This document shows, piece after piece, positions 10,592-20,912 of a DNA stretch of 64,000 bases (position 1 is its first letter; every line of letters begins with the position of its first letter). The stretch lies in the NCBI GenBank assembly GCA_018340375.1, contig JAFFJZ010000002.1, forward strand, positions 61,684,001 to 61,748,000. The letters are read 5' to 3'. The position numbers and the translations under genes were made by a program. A model generated the notes under the pieces. The model saw nothing but the letters and a program-made list of their open reading frames with translations. It ran no database searches and had not been told where the DNA came from. This DNA is from Gonatopus flavifemur. Lineage: Eukaryota > Arthropoda > Insecta > Hymenoptera > Dryinidae.

Positions 10592-12088
10592 CACTGAAAA
10601 TAAAATTCATTAAATGCTAACGTTTTGACATCAATCCTCGATGTCCATGGAACCATCAGAGCGAAAAAATCACTAGCCCTTGTCACTCACATCAACTGTT
10701 AATGTACAAATCATTAGCAGGCGATGTACTAGAGATGAATAGTTCACTCATTCGCGTACAAGACTCCAATTAGTGAAGTGCAGACATCTTTTAATGCCGT
10801 TGATCGCACCTTTCCGTGACCAACTTGACACGAGCGCTCAATGTTCTTAGACATCGATCAACGATGTACTGGACATCAATCAGTGATGTCCTGGGGATTG
10901 AGGAAAAGTGCATATGGCGCAATCGTTTTAGGTTACTCAGGCAATTGTTTGGGCAATTGGGTATTGTTACTCAATACAAAGAATTCAATATGTTTTCAAT
11001 ATAAATCAATTTTACCTCGGTTAAAGATATTCGAGAGTTGATAATTCTTGTTTTTCCTAATATATCGCGTTATCTTTTATCAATGCATGAATTTAGAAAG
11101 ACATAACATATAACGCGATATATTAGGAAAAACAGGAATCATCAACGCTCGAATATCCTTAACCCTCAGTTACCCCACGGTGGTCTAAAGGGAACAAAAG
11201 GTTTTAGGAAATCTGATGTTTTGTTTATAGGGATGAAGAGGGACAATTTGAAACCAAAACAGGGATGAAGTTCAAGAACCATAGTACATTTTTGATAATT
11301 GAAAAAGCTCCATTTAGTTGATTGCAACGCACAACGAGAGATTAACAAAAACATGCAAAAATACATGGGGTAACTGAGGGTTAATCAAGGTAAAATCGAT
11401 TTATATTGAAAACATATTGAATTTTTGATATTCAAAAAAACATCTAGTGAACATAAATACTCGCGCGAAATGCCTGAGTGACCTAGAACAATTGATTTTT
11501 TTAGTTTCCAATTTCACGCACGTACTTACGGATTACGCTCTTTTTTTAGTATATTATTTTGCAAATTTGAAAATTTTTAATCAGAGATATTTTTCATTAT
11601 TCATTGTATGTAATTATTTTTACATAAAATGAATGGTTATCGCCACTGATTTTATGTAACAATCATTAACACATCGGATTAATTACTGATCCTCGATTTT
11701 TTAAAACCACAATTTTAATCATAAGACTTCAATCTTATTGAACTCCAAAGATCGCGCCATATGCACTTTACCTTCATTCCCAGGACATCACTGATTGATG
11801 TTCAGTACATCGTTGATCGATGTCTAGGGACATTGAGCGCTCGTGTCAAGTTGGTCACGGAAAGGTGCGATCAACAGCATTGAAAAATGTCTGCACTCCA
11901 CTGAATGGAGTCTTGTACACGAATGAGTGCACTATTGCCATTCATCTCTAGTACATCGCCTGCTAATGATTTGCACATTAACTGTTGATGTGAGTGAAAG
12001 GGGCTAGTGATTTTTTCGCTCTGATAGTTTCATGGACATCGAGGATTGATGTCAAAACGTTATCATTTGATGAATTTTATTTCCAGTG
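10592..12088. mobile_element. 1.5-kb foldback element (CACTG ends, TA duplication)
   Basis: The left arm from CACTGAAAATAAAATTCATT (10592) is matched inverted by the right arm ending at 12088, with TA outside both ends (10590-10591 and 12089-12090). Long matching blocks include the segment with GACATCGATCAACGATGT (about 10850), which returns inverted near 11805. The hairpin turns at about 11075-11105. The right arm is longer because it carries a TTAA insertion (11163-11380) and about 300 further bases (11430-11755) absent from the left arm. No transposase frame is visible. Confidence 0.85.
11163..11380. mobile_element. piggyBac-like MITE (TTAA duplication, CCC...GGG ends)
   Basis: The ends are CCCTCAGTTACCCCA and TGGGGTAACTGAGGG, flanked by TTAA at 11159-11162 and 11381-11384. 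The opposite arm of the host palindrome shows the sequence without it (around TTTAACCGAGG at about 11022), which confirms an insertion. TTAA target duplications with CCC/GGG termini are the hallmark of piggyBac-type elements. A partial relative (AAAGGGAACAAAAGGTTTT) lies near 44330. Confidence 0.85.
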
Positions 12089-12353
12089 TAGAAAACTGAT
12101 AACTGGGCCAGTGATGAAGCGAAATAATGTCAACTTATGGGTAAAATTTACGGTGTTCAAACGTAGCCTATCAATGACGGATCATTGGGCCATATATCAA
12201 TGAAAAGTACTTCGGGAGGCTCCTTTGCTTTATTATCGGTAAAGTATCAGACATAGATGTTTATTTTCTGCTTTAAGCATCACAGATCAAAAGATTAATT
12301 TTTCATATGGATTCAATTTGGAATTCATTTTCAACTATAGAATCATCGCAGTA

Positions 12354-12629
12354 CACGGAAAGAAAAAGTTATCAATACTTGAATAACATTTATTAACATT
12401 TAGAAAAATCACTGTTAGTTTAAGGAAAAAGAGCACTGCTGAAAAATCTTTGAAGTAAGGTTATCAAAAATTCGTAGTCAAAATACTAAACGTTGATGGT
12501 TTTATTGTTATCGTTTACAGTGAATTTATCAACTTTTGATGAATTTACTACGAAAATTCTTCAGCAATACTTTTTTTCCCTAAATTGTCAGTCATTTTTC
12601 TAAATAATCATAACCTCTGTCTTTCCGTG
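12354..12629. mobile_element. TA-flanked MITE with CACGGAAAG ends
   Basis: The left end CACGGAAAGAAAAAGTTATC and right end CTTTCCGTG are flanked by TA on both sides. Similar single ends occur near 24330 (ACACGGAAAAAAG) and 28117 (CTTTCCGTGTAG). There is no coding capacity. Confidence 0.75.
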
Positions 12630-13584
12630 TAGCAAGTGAAAGTTTCCCTCACTGCTTTGTGGTTTATTCTCACCAACTGTAGTTGATTGATCATCTCTCG
12701 CAATCTCAAAAATTTTCTATATCACAAGTATTTCAAAGACTATAACTCTAGGCAGCAGGAACTCCACTTATTCGAGGGCCATCACCAACTTGGAATATTC
12801 AATTTTGGAATAAATCCACTGATGAAATATACTTCAGTTAGTAACGAAGAATCAATCATTGGTCATCTAGCATTGCACACTGTAGAAAAAAACTGGAAAT
12901 TTACTGTGCACCTGGACTGGAAATTTCCAGTGCTAGTACTAGAATATGGATATTCCAGTACATGTACAGACATTTTGTTGGTACGGTACTGAAAATTTAC
13001 CAAGCATAACTGAAAATTCAGTCCTTCTACTGGAATTTTCAAGTTTGGGATTGTGTACTGAAATTTTGCCATGATTTCGCAAAAATTTTACTGGCTCGTA
13101 CTACAATTTTACAGTTTTTGTGCACCAGAAAAAAATATCCCCTCAATAAGGACTTTGAAAAAATTTTGAATAAAAAAAAAATACCTAATCGTTGTTATAC
13201 TGGAATTATACAGGTTTTGAACTGCAATTTTCAGGTTGTGTGGTGGAATTCTCCAGTTGCTATGCAATTGAATTATATAGGTTTTGAACGGATATTTTCA
13301 GGTCGTTTGATGGAATTTTCGAGTTGCTATGCAACGGAATTGTCCAGTTATGCTGGAATTTAATCACTGTTGCACTGAAATTTTCCACTTCTATTGGACT
13401 TCGACATTTCTGGTAGGAAAAATTTCAAGCCTTTATGATAAAAATTTCCTGATTGAGATTTCGAATGATGATTGTAATTGTAGCAAATAAAATTGATATA
13501 TGAGGTTTTTCGAAGACTTATTCCTTTGTGTATCCTAGATATGAAGCATATGTAGTAACCCAAGCTGGCCTTCCAACATGTCGC

Positions 13585-13670
13585 GCTGTAGCTCATCGGT
13601 TAGGTCTCAGGTTTCAGTTGGTAGGCAGGTAGAAAAGTGTAGGTTCAAATCCCGTCAGGTAGACATGACT
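13585..13670 (+). repeat. tRNA-like (SINE) segment inside the copy 1 element
   Basis: An A box-like TAGCTCATCGG (13589-13599) and B box-like GGTTCAAATCC (13642-13652) lie 53 bp apart. The same segment is present inside copy 2 (32605-32680, minus strand), so it was already part of the element before the two copies separated. Confidence 0.5.
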
Positions 13671-13950
13671 TTCTGTCCACCCACATGAACAATCAAGTTT
13701 CTCAATCATCTTGAAATATAAGGACCATGCAAAATCACTTTGATGTCTGAGCAATTTTTTTTCAATTTTCAAGAATATTTTCAGCGTTAATTTTCCAGTA
13801 CATGTCCTGGAAAAGTTCAATTCGTGTACTGAAAAATCCCAGTACCGAGGCTCAGAAAATTTCCAGTTTTGATGCTGAAATTTCATAACATTTGTACTGA
13901 ATTTTTGCAGTACAAATGTGCTAAAATTTTCCGGCACGTGTACAGGTTAA

Positions 13951-14844
13951 GGGGCACACCTAGTGTGACACTTTGAAAAAATCGATTTTTTTTTGCATAT
14001 TTCGATAGTTTGTACCTTCAAGAATAACATATTAAAATTTCAAACGAATATCTCAAGCAGTTTTCGAGTTACAGCCTTTTAAAGAGTAGCTGCTCAGTAG
14101 TCAGAAATTCGGGTTTCGGAGCTAGATACATTTATTTACTATGACCGTTACACTGAACACTTCATGAGTTATTTTCATAAAAATCAGTGAAAAACTTGTA
14201 TATTCAAACCGAAAAGGTACTCATGACGGAATAGCAGATTAGCTGTAAGTATGAGTTTTATCTATTTATAACAATGAAATCAATCATTTTATCTTCAAAC
14301 GCGTTTTTCTCGAAACTACATTTTTCAAATTTGCTGGAGTTGTAACTCCAAGACAAATCGTCCGATCGCTTTAATTTTTGTTTCGGCGCATTTTGTATAT
14401 GTTTCTCCGTACCATGAACCTCCAGTTTTTCGATTGCATGAAAAATATAATTTTGGCAGGCGAAAAATCATCTAATTGTCGAGCAAAATTCGACATTTTT
14501 TTTTCAAAACTCTGCCATTTTGTTGGATTTCAATTTTTTTTCAAAGTGGAGGTTCATGGTATGGACAATACCTTCTAGTTTAATAATATTTTTACTTTTT
14601 TTTATTTCAGCCACCGGGAAGGCCGGAATCACCCCAGCAGTGGGGCAACTTTTGTTTTTTTCCATTCGGGAGATTCCTTATAACTCCTTGCGATTTGAGT
14701 ATTTTGATCCAAAAATTTCACTAAATATTCATTATTAATGTATAAATAAACCCTTCAAATTTTAAAGAATTTCATGCAGTAGTTTTTTTTTTTTAAATTC
14801 CCAAAAATCACCTTTTTTCTAGGCGGTCGCACTAGGTGTGCCCC
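13951..14844 (-). mobile_element. TTAA-GGGG element A (Kolobok-like deletion derivative)
   Basis: The ends are GGGGCACACCTAGTG and CACTAGGTGTGCCCC with TTAA on both sides (13947-13950 and 14845-14848). Copy 2 of the host element has a single intact TTAA at this point (32313-32316), proving insertion and a 4-bp duplication. The right-hand part, read on the minus strand, matches the left part of element B (17840 onward). It runs as far as CAGCTAATCTG, the same position as the stop region of the Mutator-like transposase remnant at 54888. It is therefore interpreted as an internally deleted derivative of a transposon encoding that protein. TTAA duplications fit Kolobok or piggyBac; the protein link favours Kolobok, which is inference. 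Confidence 0.8.
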
Positions 14845-15040
14845 TTAATAACTTCCAGTACATTCACTGGAATTTTCCGGTGAACCTTTTTTACAGTGTG
14901 CAGAACTACTGACTTTATCAAGCTGTGATCCATCATCATAAGATCCATCTTTGGCCATCCCACAGAGACCACATTCGCCCGATCATTGGCTATGTTTACA
15001 TTGCTGTGTGTCTGTACAAATTTTAAATCATTAGATTTTA

Positions 15041-15250
15041 CACTGCAGAAAAATTTTGCTGGGAGATTTCAATATTTCACTCGGCGTCATGAACCAGTAC
15101 ACTGTACTGAAAATTCCAGTACATTTGTAGAAATATTTCAGCACATCAATCAGAAATTTCATTGTAGGAATTCGTATTTTGCAGTTCAGAATCCGTTAAA
15201 TTTTAGTCAAGGTAACGGGAAATCAATTCACTGAAATTTTCCAATACCAA
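15041..15250. mobile_element. One-ended relative of the CTGGAAATTTCCAG-rich elements
   Basis: It begins CACTGCAGAAAAATTTTGCT after TA and contains words such as CTGAAAATTCCAGTACATTT also seen at 31001-31230. The matching right end is not found, so it seems truncated. Confidence 0.5.
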
Positions 15251-15998
15251 AGTTTGTTCAATCTTTCATTCAAGAAACATTGGGTGGAAACACGTTTTTT
15301 TCAATTTTAAAACAAAAACAGACGATCAAAACACTTCTTTGTCGATTCGCTATTCCAAAATTAATACACAAGTTACTCATTACTTGATATACATCAAACC
15401 CATGGGTTTGCCAAGCATTAAACATTCATCATCCATGTTCACGCATGGAATTGATCTACCGTATCAAGAGAATTACTGTGTTGGATGAAGAAAAATTAAG
15501 AAATCAATACGATTCTATCAACCCATGATAGGGTGGAACGATGAGCGATGTACTGAAAAATGTTGGCGTGGAATTATTGAAAATCCTGAGGGATTATTCG
15601 ATATTCCTCGTGGTGACAAAAGATCCCGCAGTAAAATGAGAAAACTGGATGACAAGAGATTACAACGATTACAGAGTGTTGTACGATGAACACAAAGGAT
15701 TATTATCTCCATGTAGATCGAATAATAACATTCTGCAATTGAATTTCGTTTCAGAAGGATTCAAAAGAATAAAATTTTGATGATGATGAATTATCAGACA
15801 TGAATTGTGAACATAAACGTTTCACAACACATCAATTACCTTCCTCAAAGTGACAAATCAGTGATAAACAGAATCGGCGTTACACACAGTTTATTGGACT
15901 ATATTACACTGTTAAAAATTTCTTGAAATTTCATGTATTTTTCATATACATATGTGAATGAAAATTCAATTTTTGTGAACTGAAATAGGAATCCAAAT
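15251..15998. other. Unassigned AT-rich DNA
   Basis: Nothing with clear ends or coding character is seen. Confidence 0.4.
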
Positions 15999-16264
15999 AC
16001 ATCCCTGGTGAAAATGAAGCGTATACACAAAGCGAGAAGGAAACGTATGCGAAGCGAAAAACGTTTCAACTCCCTCTTCCTGAAGCGTATGATACCCGCT
16101 TGCTGGAAAGTCATCAAATCATACGTTCTGTATACGTTTCATAAACTTCCGATCCCGTTTCGCATGTGCTTCATGTAACGTATAATAATAGGTTATATGG
16201 AGCGTATGCGAGTCATCCCTATTCCGACTTCGAATAACATCTTTCAGCGATCGATGTCAACGAC

Positions 16265-16325
16265 GATCCATGGCTCAGTGGATAAGATCCTACCATAGTG
16301 ACAGTCACCGGTTCGATTCTCACTA
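16265..16325 (+). repeat. tRNA-like Pol III unit (SINE head)
   Basis: A consensus-quality A box (TGGCTCAGTGG, 16271-16281) precedes a B box (GGTTCGATTCT, 16310-16320) by 39 bp. It is directly followed by the MITE at 16326, which probably interrupted the 3' part. It cannot be folded as an intact tRNA. Confidence 0.5.
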
Positions 16326-16533
16326 CACTGAGGGAAAAATTGTATTGAGTCAAGAATGTAGTGCCTTGAATACTGCCAAGAAGATATTTTCTTGATTCGA
16401 GTACATTTTCATTTGAACTCAACAAATATTTGCTCAATTGAAGCAAATGATTTTGAATTGAAATGAAAATGTACTTGAATCAAGAAAATATATTGTTGGC
16501 TCAATTCAATTTTACAACTTTTTTTTCTCAGTG
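16326..16533. mobile_element. TA-flanked MITE, CACTGAG family, diverged copy
   Basis: The ends CACTGAGGGAAAAATTGTA and TTTTTCTCAGTG are flanked by TA (16324-16325 and 16534-16535). The two halves are inverted copies of each other around 16435. Confidence 0.75.
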
Positions 16534-16839
16534 TACAGGATTTGTTTCAATTCCCGTTTCACATACTCTTTGTATCCTTTCCATTCAAGCTTCGTATACT
16601 TTCCATTAACGTTTCTGTTACCCTTCAGCATACGCTTCGATTACTCTTTCTTCTCGCTCCCATTTTCACCAGGGATGTTATTGAATTTTCAAGTTATTGT
16701 GCATGAAAATTGAAATTAATGTACAGGTGATTGAAAAAACTTAAAAAAATTTAATCCAGTATAATAACATAATAATATCATTATAATTATAATTAAATAA
16801 TGGCATCCAACTGAAAACAAGAAAAATGATCCAAGTTGG

Positions 16840-16968
16840 TTTGGATTTGAAAAAAAATCTAAAAATGCTCATTTCTCAAAAACTAACCTTCAAAAAACGG
16901 GAAATTTTTGCATTATGGCTGCAGAATACGCCCTTGAAATACAATTTTTCTCACTCGGGTCACCCTGT
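16840..16968. mobile_element. One-ended fragment of the 6150-6714 hairpin MITE
   Basis: From TTGGATTTGAAAAAAAATCT to GGGTCACCCTG it matches one arm of the 6150 element, including the terminal CCCTG-TA. The other arm is missing. Confidence 0.65.
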
Positions 16969-17135
16969 ATACTAACGCTTTGACGAAGTCATCCACGTAT
17001 CCACTTCAACTATGTAATAGTTAGATCACACAGTTTGCTCAGTGTTTCTACATCACAAGTACATCTTGATTCACAAGTTTGAAGAATGAACGCAAGGTCA
17101 TATAAGCAGAAAAATGCTGCGTTTCACATAAGTGG

Positions 17136-17200
17136 CAGTGGCTTGAGTGATAGAGCTTTGGCGTCCGTTTCGGCGTCCCGCGTTCACATCTTGTAAAGGT
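17136..17200 (+). repeat. Degenerate tRNA-like SINE head
   Basis: GTGGCTTGAGTGATAGAGC resembles an A box region and GCGTTCACATCTT a decayed B box. Both depart from consensus. Confidence 0.3.
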
Positions 17201-17209
17201 GATTTTTTT

Positions 17210-17335
17210 TTCAACAATCATGAACATGTGCATGAAATTTAAAGAACTTGTTATTGAATTTTCAATCATGATTTCTCTCAACAATCAAGAACATGTGCAT
17301 GAAATTTAAAGAACTGGTTCTTGAATTTTCAAGTA
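17210..17335. repeat. Direct duplication, ~68-bp period
   Basis: The block containing AACATGTGCATGAAATTTAA occurs at about 17222 and again at about 17290, with nearly identical flanks for over 50 bp. Confidence 0.7.
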
Positions 17336-17839
17336 CAGTGCGAATTATTTTTCCATTACGTGAGTGGAAGTTGCTTCCATTACATGTAATTGAAAATTCA
17401 ATCAGAAATTTCTAAGAGTGATATACATAACGACGGAATCCCAGTTCAGGAAATCGTTGAGATGCATTCCTTACAGGGACACGTAATTCACTGTGAGTAC
17501 CATGTAAACATCATAGTTGGAAGGTGTATTACTCTGTGTACTACTGGAATTTGGGAGTACTACGTAATAATATAGTGGATATTGTCTGCGTTGTGCAAGT
17601 ATTGCCGCAAGCGAAACAAAACTTTCTGCTTTTCAAGAGTAGACTTGAAATCTTGACAGTTCCATTATTACAAGCTCCCTTGTTGCAACATTTCTCTTTC
17701 ATATCTGTTTCTTTTATACATTAAGAATATTCAAAAATGATTCTCGAATATGCTCTCTTCTCTGTTCTGTATAATTACACTTGTCAAAAGCAATGTTGTC
17801 TTTCTATGTTTTGAACTTGAAAAAATTTGTCATTATTAA

Positions 17840-18430
17840 GGGGCACAGCTAGGGGGATCGCCTAAAAAAAAGGTGATTCTTGGGAATTAAAAAACTACTG
17901 CAAGAAATGTTTCAACATTTGGAGGATATATTTATACATGAATGGTGAATACCTATACCGTGAAATTTTCAAATTGTTATGAAAAAAACAAAAAGATTGC
18001 TAAACTAGAGGGTATTGCCTATAAAATGACCCACGATTGTGAAAACAAATTGAAATTCATCCAAATGGCAGAGTTTTGGAAAAAAATGTCGAATTTAGCT
18101 CGAAAATTGGATGATTTTTGGCCCGCCAAAATTACATTCCCCATGCAATCGAGCAACTGAAAGGTAATTGTATGGAGAAACATATAAGGAATGAGCAGAA
18201 GAAGAATCAAAGCGATTTGTCTTCGAGTTATAACTCCAGCAAATTTGAAAAATGTATAATAGTTTCGAGAAAAACATGTTTAAAGATAAAATGATTGATT
18301 GCATTTTTATAAATAGATAAAAATCATACTTACAGCTAATCTGATATCCAGGCCCATATAATTCACCTTCATCCTCTTCATAAAGCGCCTGCTGGGCGCT
18401 CAATGTTTTCAAAATTTCATACCCGCACAG
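17840..18430 (-). mobile_element. TTAA-GGGG element B (Kolobok-like), truncated
   Basis: It starts GGGGCACAGCTAGGGGGATC after TTAA (17836-17839) and aligns over about 480 bp with element A read in the opposite direction. Beyond CAGCTAATCTG (about 18335) it keeps what element A has lost: a minus-strand tail reading EEDEGELYGPGY, comparable to the GQLYGAGIAD end of the remnant at 54888. One base is missing near the stop. The second TTAA end is not found; the element stops where the AAGATATCTT-rich block begins, at about 18430. Confidence 0.65.
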
Positions 18431-18670
18431 CACGCAGTTCTTGAAGATATCTAAAAGAATACTCAATTAAGAGATCTTCAAGAACGTTCTTGAAGAGTCC
18501 TTCAAGATATCTTATCAGAAGTGTTGGAAAGACATCTTGTAAAAGATTTCTAAAAGATGTCTTGATTCAAGACATCTTCAAGACGACTATGCAAGATATC
18601 TTAAAGATATCTTTTAGAAGCGTTTGAAAGATATCTTCTTGAAAGACTTTTACAAGATATGTTCAGGAGG
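18430..18670. repeat. AAGATATCTT-rich foldback repeat
   Basis: The self-complementary word AAGATATCTT and variants such as AAGACATCTT occur about ten times. The same type is seen at 20690-20905 and, with clear ends, at 59254-59457. Confidence 0.55.
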
Positions 18671-19180
18671 ATAGATTATCAGCATGTTTAAGTTATGAAT
18701 ATCTGATCATATGAATTAACATGAATAACACTTGGAATGTGCCTTTTATTGCAATCGAATTACAAATGTGATAAATTCGTTCACAAATCGGAAGCTTGAA
18801 AAATCCATATACATACCAAGAGAATTTGAATTCCGCAAAAAGTACGATTTTGTAACCTTTTAATCCCCGCGCTGAAATTAACGAATCTCCAAGACACAGA
18901 TATTTCACAAATTACTGAACTTTTCACGCTCAATTTTATGTACAGCTTTCAAGTGAATTTAGAAAAATTCTCATTTATACTTATTAATAAGTTATTTTTC
19001 AACAACGATGAGATAGAAATAATTTGAGGAGAATCTGTGGTATCCACGGCCAATTTATCTGAAATTTGTTTATATATCAACAGTTTTGTCAAAAGATCAC
19101 ATTCTGAAGATGTACACCAATAACACTATTTCACTATGTCATATTGACAATTATAAGCATCTAAATCATCAAACTGTCTA
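18671..19180. other. Unassigned DNA
   Basis: No feature is supported. Confidence 0.4.
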
Positions 19181-19208
19181 TATAGCTCAAGTCACTGAAG
19201 CGTAAGTA

Positions 19209-20520
19209 CCTTCTGACCAAAAAAGTACCCGGAATTTCTCAATGAAACGAAAACGGTTCAATTATTCATCGATATTCACTTTATTTCCTTCGAAATAATC
19301 TCCATTGCAAGCAATACACATATTCCAACGCTTCTTCCAATCTTCAAAACATTTTGCATAGGCCGATTTCGGAATCGCCTTCAGTTCCTTCCGCGAATTG
19401 TACTTCATTGCCTCAATCGTCTTAAAACGCTTTCCGTGAAGTAGTAACTTGAGTCGTGGGAATAGGAAAAAATTATAAGGAGCCATATCAGGTGAATACG
19501 GAGCTTGAGGAACGGTATGAACATTGTTTTTAGTCAAATAATCGCGTACAAGATGAGATGTGTGTGCCGGTGCGTTATCGTGATGAAGAAACCACGAGTT
19601 ATCTCTCCACAATTCTGGTCTCTTGCGACGAATGTTTTCCCTCAAACGCTTCAATACGCTCACGTAATATTCTTTATTCCCTGTCTGACCTGGTGGGAGA
19701 AATTCGGAGTGGACCACACCACGGCAATCAAAGAAAACAGTCAACAAAACCTTGATTTTAGATCGACTCTGTCGCGGTTTTTTAGGTTTTGACTCATCTG
19801 AAAAGCGCCATTCCGATGATCGTTGGTTAGTTTCGATGTCATATTCATAGACCCATGTTTCGTCACCGGTAATGAAGCCTTCAATACTATTTTGGCCCAA
19901 AGAAAGCATTTCTTTAGCAACATCAATGCGATGCTGTTTCTGCAACAAATTCAACACTCTCGGCACAAGCCGTGCTTCGACTCGTCTCATGGCCAAAATA
20001 TTGTGCATAACGTTCTGCACCGATCCGAACGAGACACCAAGATCGGATGCTATCTCCCTAATGCTCACACGACGATTCGCGAGGAAGATTTCTTTAATTT
20101 TATCAATATTTTCGTCAGTGATACTGGTGGATGGACGACCGGAACGAGGCAAATCATCAACCACGATACGACCTGCTTTAAACTCTTTGTACCACTCGTA
20201 CGCTTGTGTTTTCGACATCGTCGAGTCCCCGTAGGTTTCTGTTAACATCTTTAACGCTTCCGCACATGAAATTTTGTTAAAAACACAAAATTTTAGACAA
20301 ACTCTTTGCTCAACCAAATTCGACATTGCGAAATTCGCAGAACACAAAAAACACTGACTCGTTTGCAAGGCAACGCGCACTCACTTCTGACGAATGAGGC
20401 GCAAACAGACATTTGAGCGCTAAATAACAGATGAAATAACATGGAAAACAAAAGATTCTGACAATATCTCAAGCACGGTTTGTTTGAATAGAGAATTCCG
20501 AGTACTTTTTGATCAGAAGG
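19209..20520 (-). mobile_element. mariner transposon, 1.31 kb
   Basis: The ends are CCTTCTGACCAAAAAAGTAC and its near complement at 20520, flanked by TA at 19207-19208 and 20521-20522. The terminal inverted repeats run about 28 bp with few mismatches. Length and organisation (single transposase gene, short ends, TA duplication) are those of a full-length mariner. Confidence 0.9.
19262..20326 (-). CDS. mariner transposase, third catalytic Asp replaced by Asn
   Basis: An uninterrupted frame for a mariner-family DD34D transposase. The preferred start is ATG 20326 (MSNLVEQR...); an ATG 18 codons upstream at 20380 is also in frame, but known mariners start like the former. From the preferred start, an N-terminal helix-turn-helix region (FKAGR, LPRSGRP) covers about residues 1-115. 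The catalytic domain has TGDETWVYEYD (first Asp about 155), HHDNAPAHTS (second about 250) and YSPDMAPYNFFLF. The third acidic residue, normally Asp 34 residues after the second, is Asn (codon AAT at 19472-19474, minus strand). A transposase lacking it should bind and pair ends but not cleave. The C-terminal WKKRWNMCIACNGDYFEG block is complete. The frame could be a recently inactivated copy or a sequencing difference; retention for another role is possible but unsupported. Confidence 0.9.
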   Translation of the reverse strand: MSNLVEQRVCLKFCVFNKISCAEALKMLTETYGDSTMSKTQAYEWYKEFKAGRIVVDDLPRSGRPSTSITDENIDKIKEIFLANRRVSIREIASDLGVSFGSVQNVMHNILAMRRVEARLVPRVLNLLQKQHRIDVAKEMLSLGQNSIEGFITGDETWVYEYDIETNQRSSEWRFSDESKPKKPRQSRSKIKVLLTVFFDCRGVVHSEFLPPGQTGNKEYYVSVLKRLRENIRRKRPELWRDNSWFLHHDNAPAHTSHLVRDYLTKNNVHTVPQAPYSPDMAPYNFFLFPRLKLLLHGKRFKTIEAMKYNSRKELKAIPKSAYAKCFEDWKKRWNMCIACNGDYFEGNKVNIDE

Positions 20521-20689
20521 TACATCGGAAGAAGCCCGGGTTCGATTCCCGCAACTTCAAGGATCGAGATGAAGTCAAATTTGATAGGAGTGCGAGAGCA
20601 TAAAGACAAACAGGGGGAAGAGGAAAAAAGAAGTCGTTGGAATTTTTTTGTGAATAAATTCAAGCTTCTTCCAAGACATTTTATAAATT

Positions 20690-20905
20690 TTTCAATACAT
20701 CTTGAAGAATTTTTGATGAATTCTTTTAGATTTCTTAATTTCTTCTTAAAGATATCTTTGAGAAGTCTCCGAGAGATCTTTTAGAAATCTATTCATGTTT
20801 CATGAGACATCTTTTCGAATACGAAAAGATATCTTTCAGAAAATTTTCCAAGACATCTTGTACTTTTGGAAGATATCTCTTAGAATTCTAAAAGGTATCT
20901 TCGTG
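20690..20905. repeat. AAGATATCTT-rich repeat, second locus
   Basis: Repeated words AAAGATATCTTT, AGACATCTT and GAAGATATCTC spaced 20-40 bp apart, similar to 18430-18670. No clear ends. Confidence 0.5.
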
Positions 20906-20912
20906 TCTGTTT

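Larger units (their letters stand above)
12878..14898 (+). mobile_element. CTGGAAATTTCCAG-rich CACTG element, copy 1, with TTAA insertion
   Basis: The ends are CACTGTAGAAAAAAACTGG and TTTTTTACAGTG. The body is full of short self-complementary words such as CTGGAAATTTCCAG and CCAGTACATGTA. The same element occurs inverted at 32273-33365, nearly base for base. This copy is longer because of an insertion at 13951-14844; without it the length is about 1.12 kb against 1.09 kb for copy 2. Outside the ends stands TGCA on both sides rather than TA, so the target duplication is unclear here. It carries a tRNA-like segment at 13589-13652. Confidence 0.8.
15999..16678. mobile_element. Foldback element with ACATCCCTGG ends, carrying nested insertions
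   Basis: ACATCCCTGGTGAAAATG at 15999 returns inverted as CATTTTCACCAGGGATGT ending at 16678. Both arms contain many CGTATGCG/CATACGC-like words. Between them lie a tRNA-like unit (about 16265-16325) and a TA-flanked MITE (16326-16533). Confidence 0.65.
19183..20551 (+). repeat. tRNA-like SINE head interrupted by a mariner
   Basis: TAGCTCAAGTC (19183-19193, A box-like) lies just left of the mariner, and CCCGGGTTCGATTCCCG (about 20535-20551, consensus B box) just right of it. Removing the mariner and one TA brings A and B box starts about 42 bp apart, normal tRNA spacing. The SINE is thus older than the mariner. Confidence 0.55.

Noticed and set aside
19505..20245. Open frames of 95-140 codons on the plus strand
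   Set aside because: They are antisense to the mariner transposase and show no independent motif.
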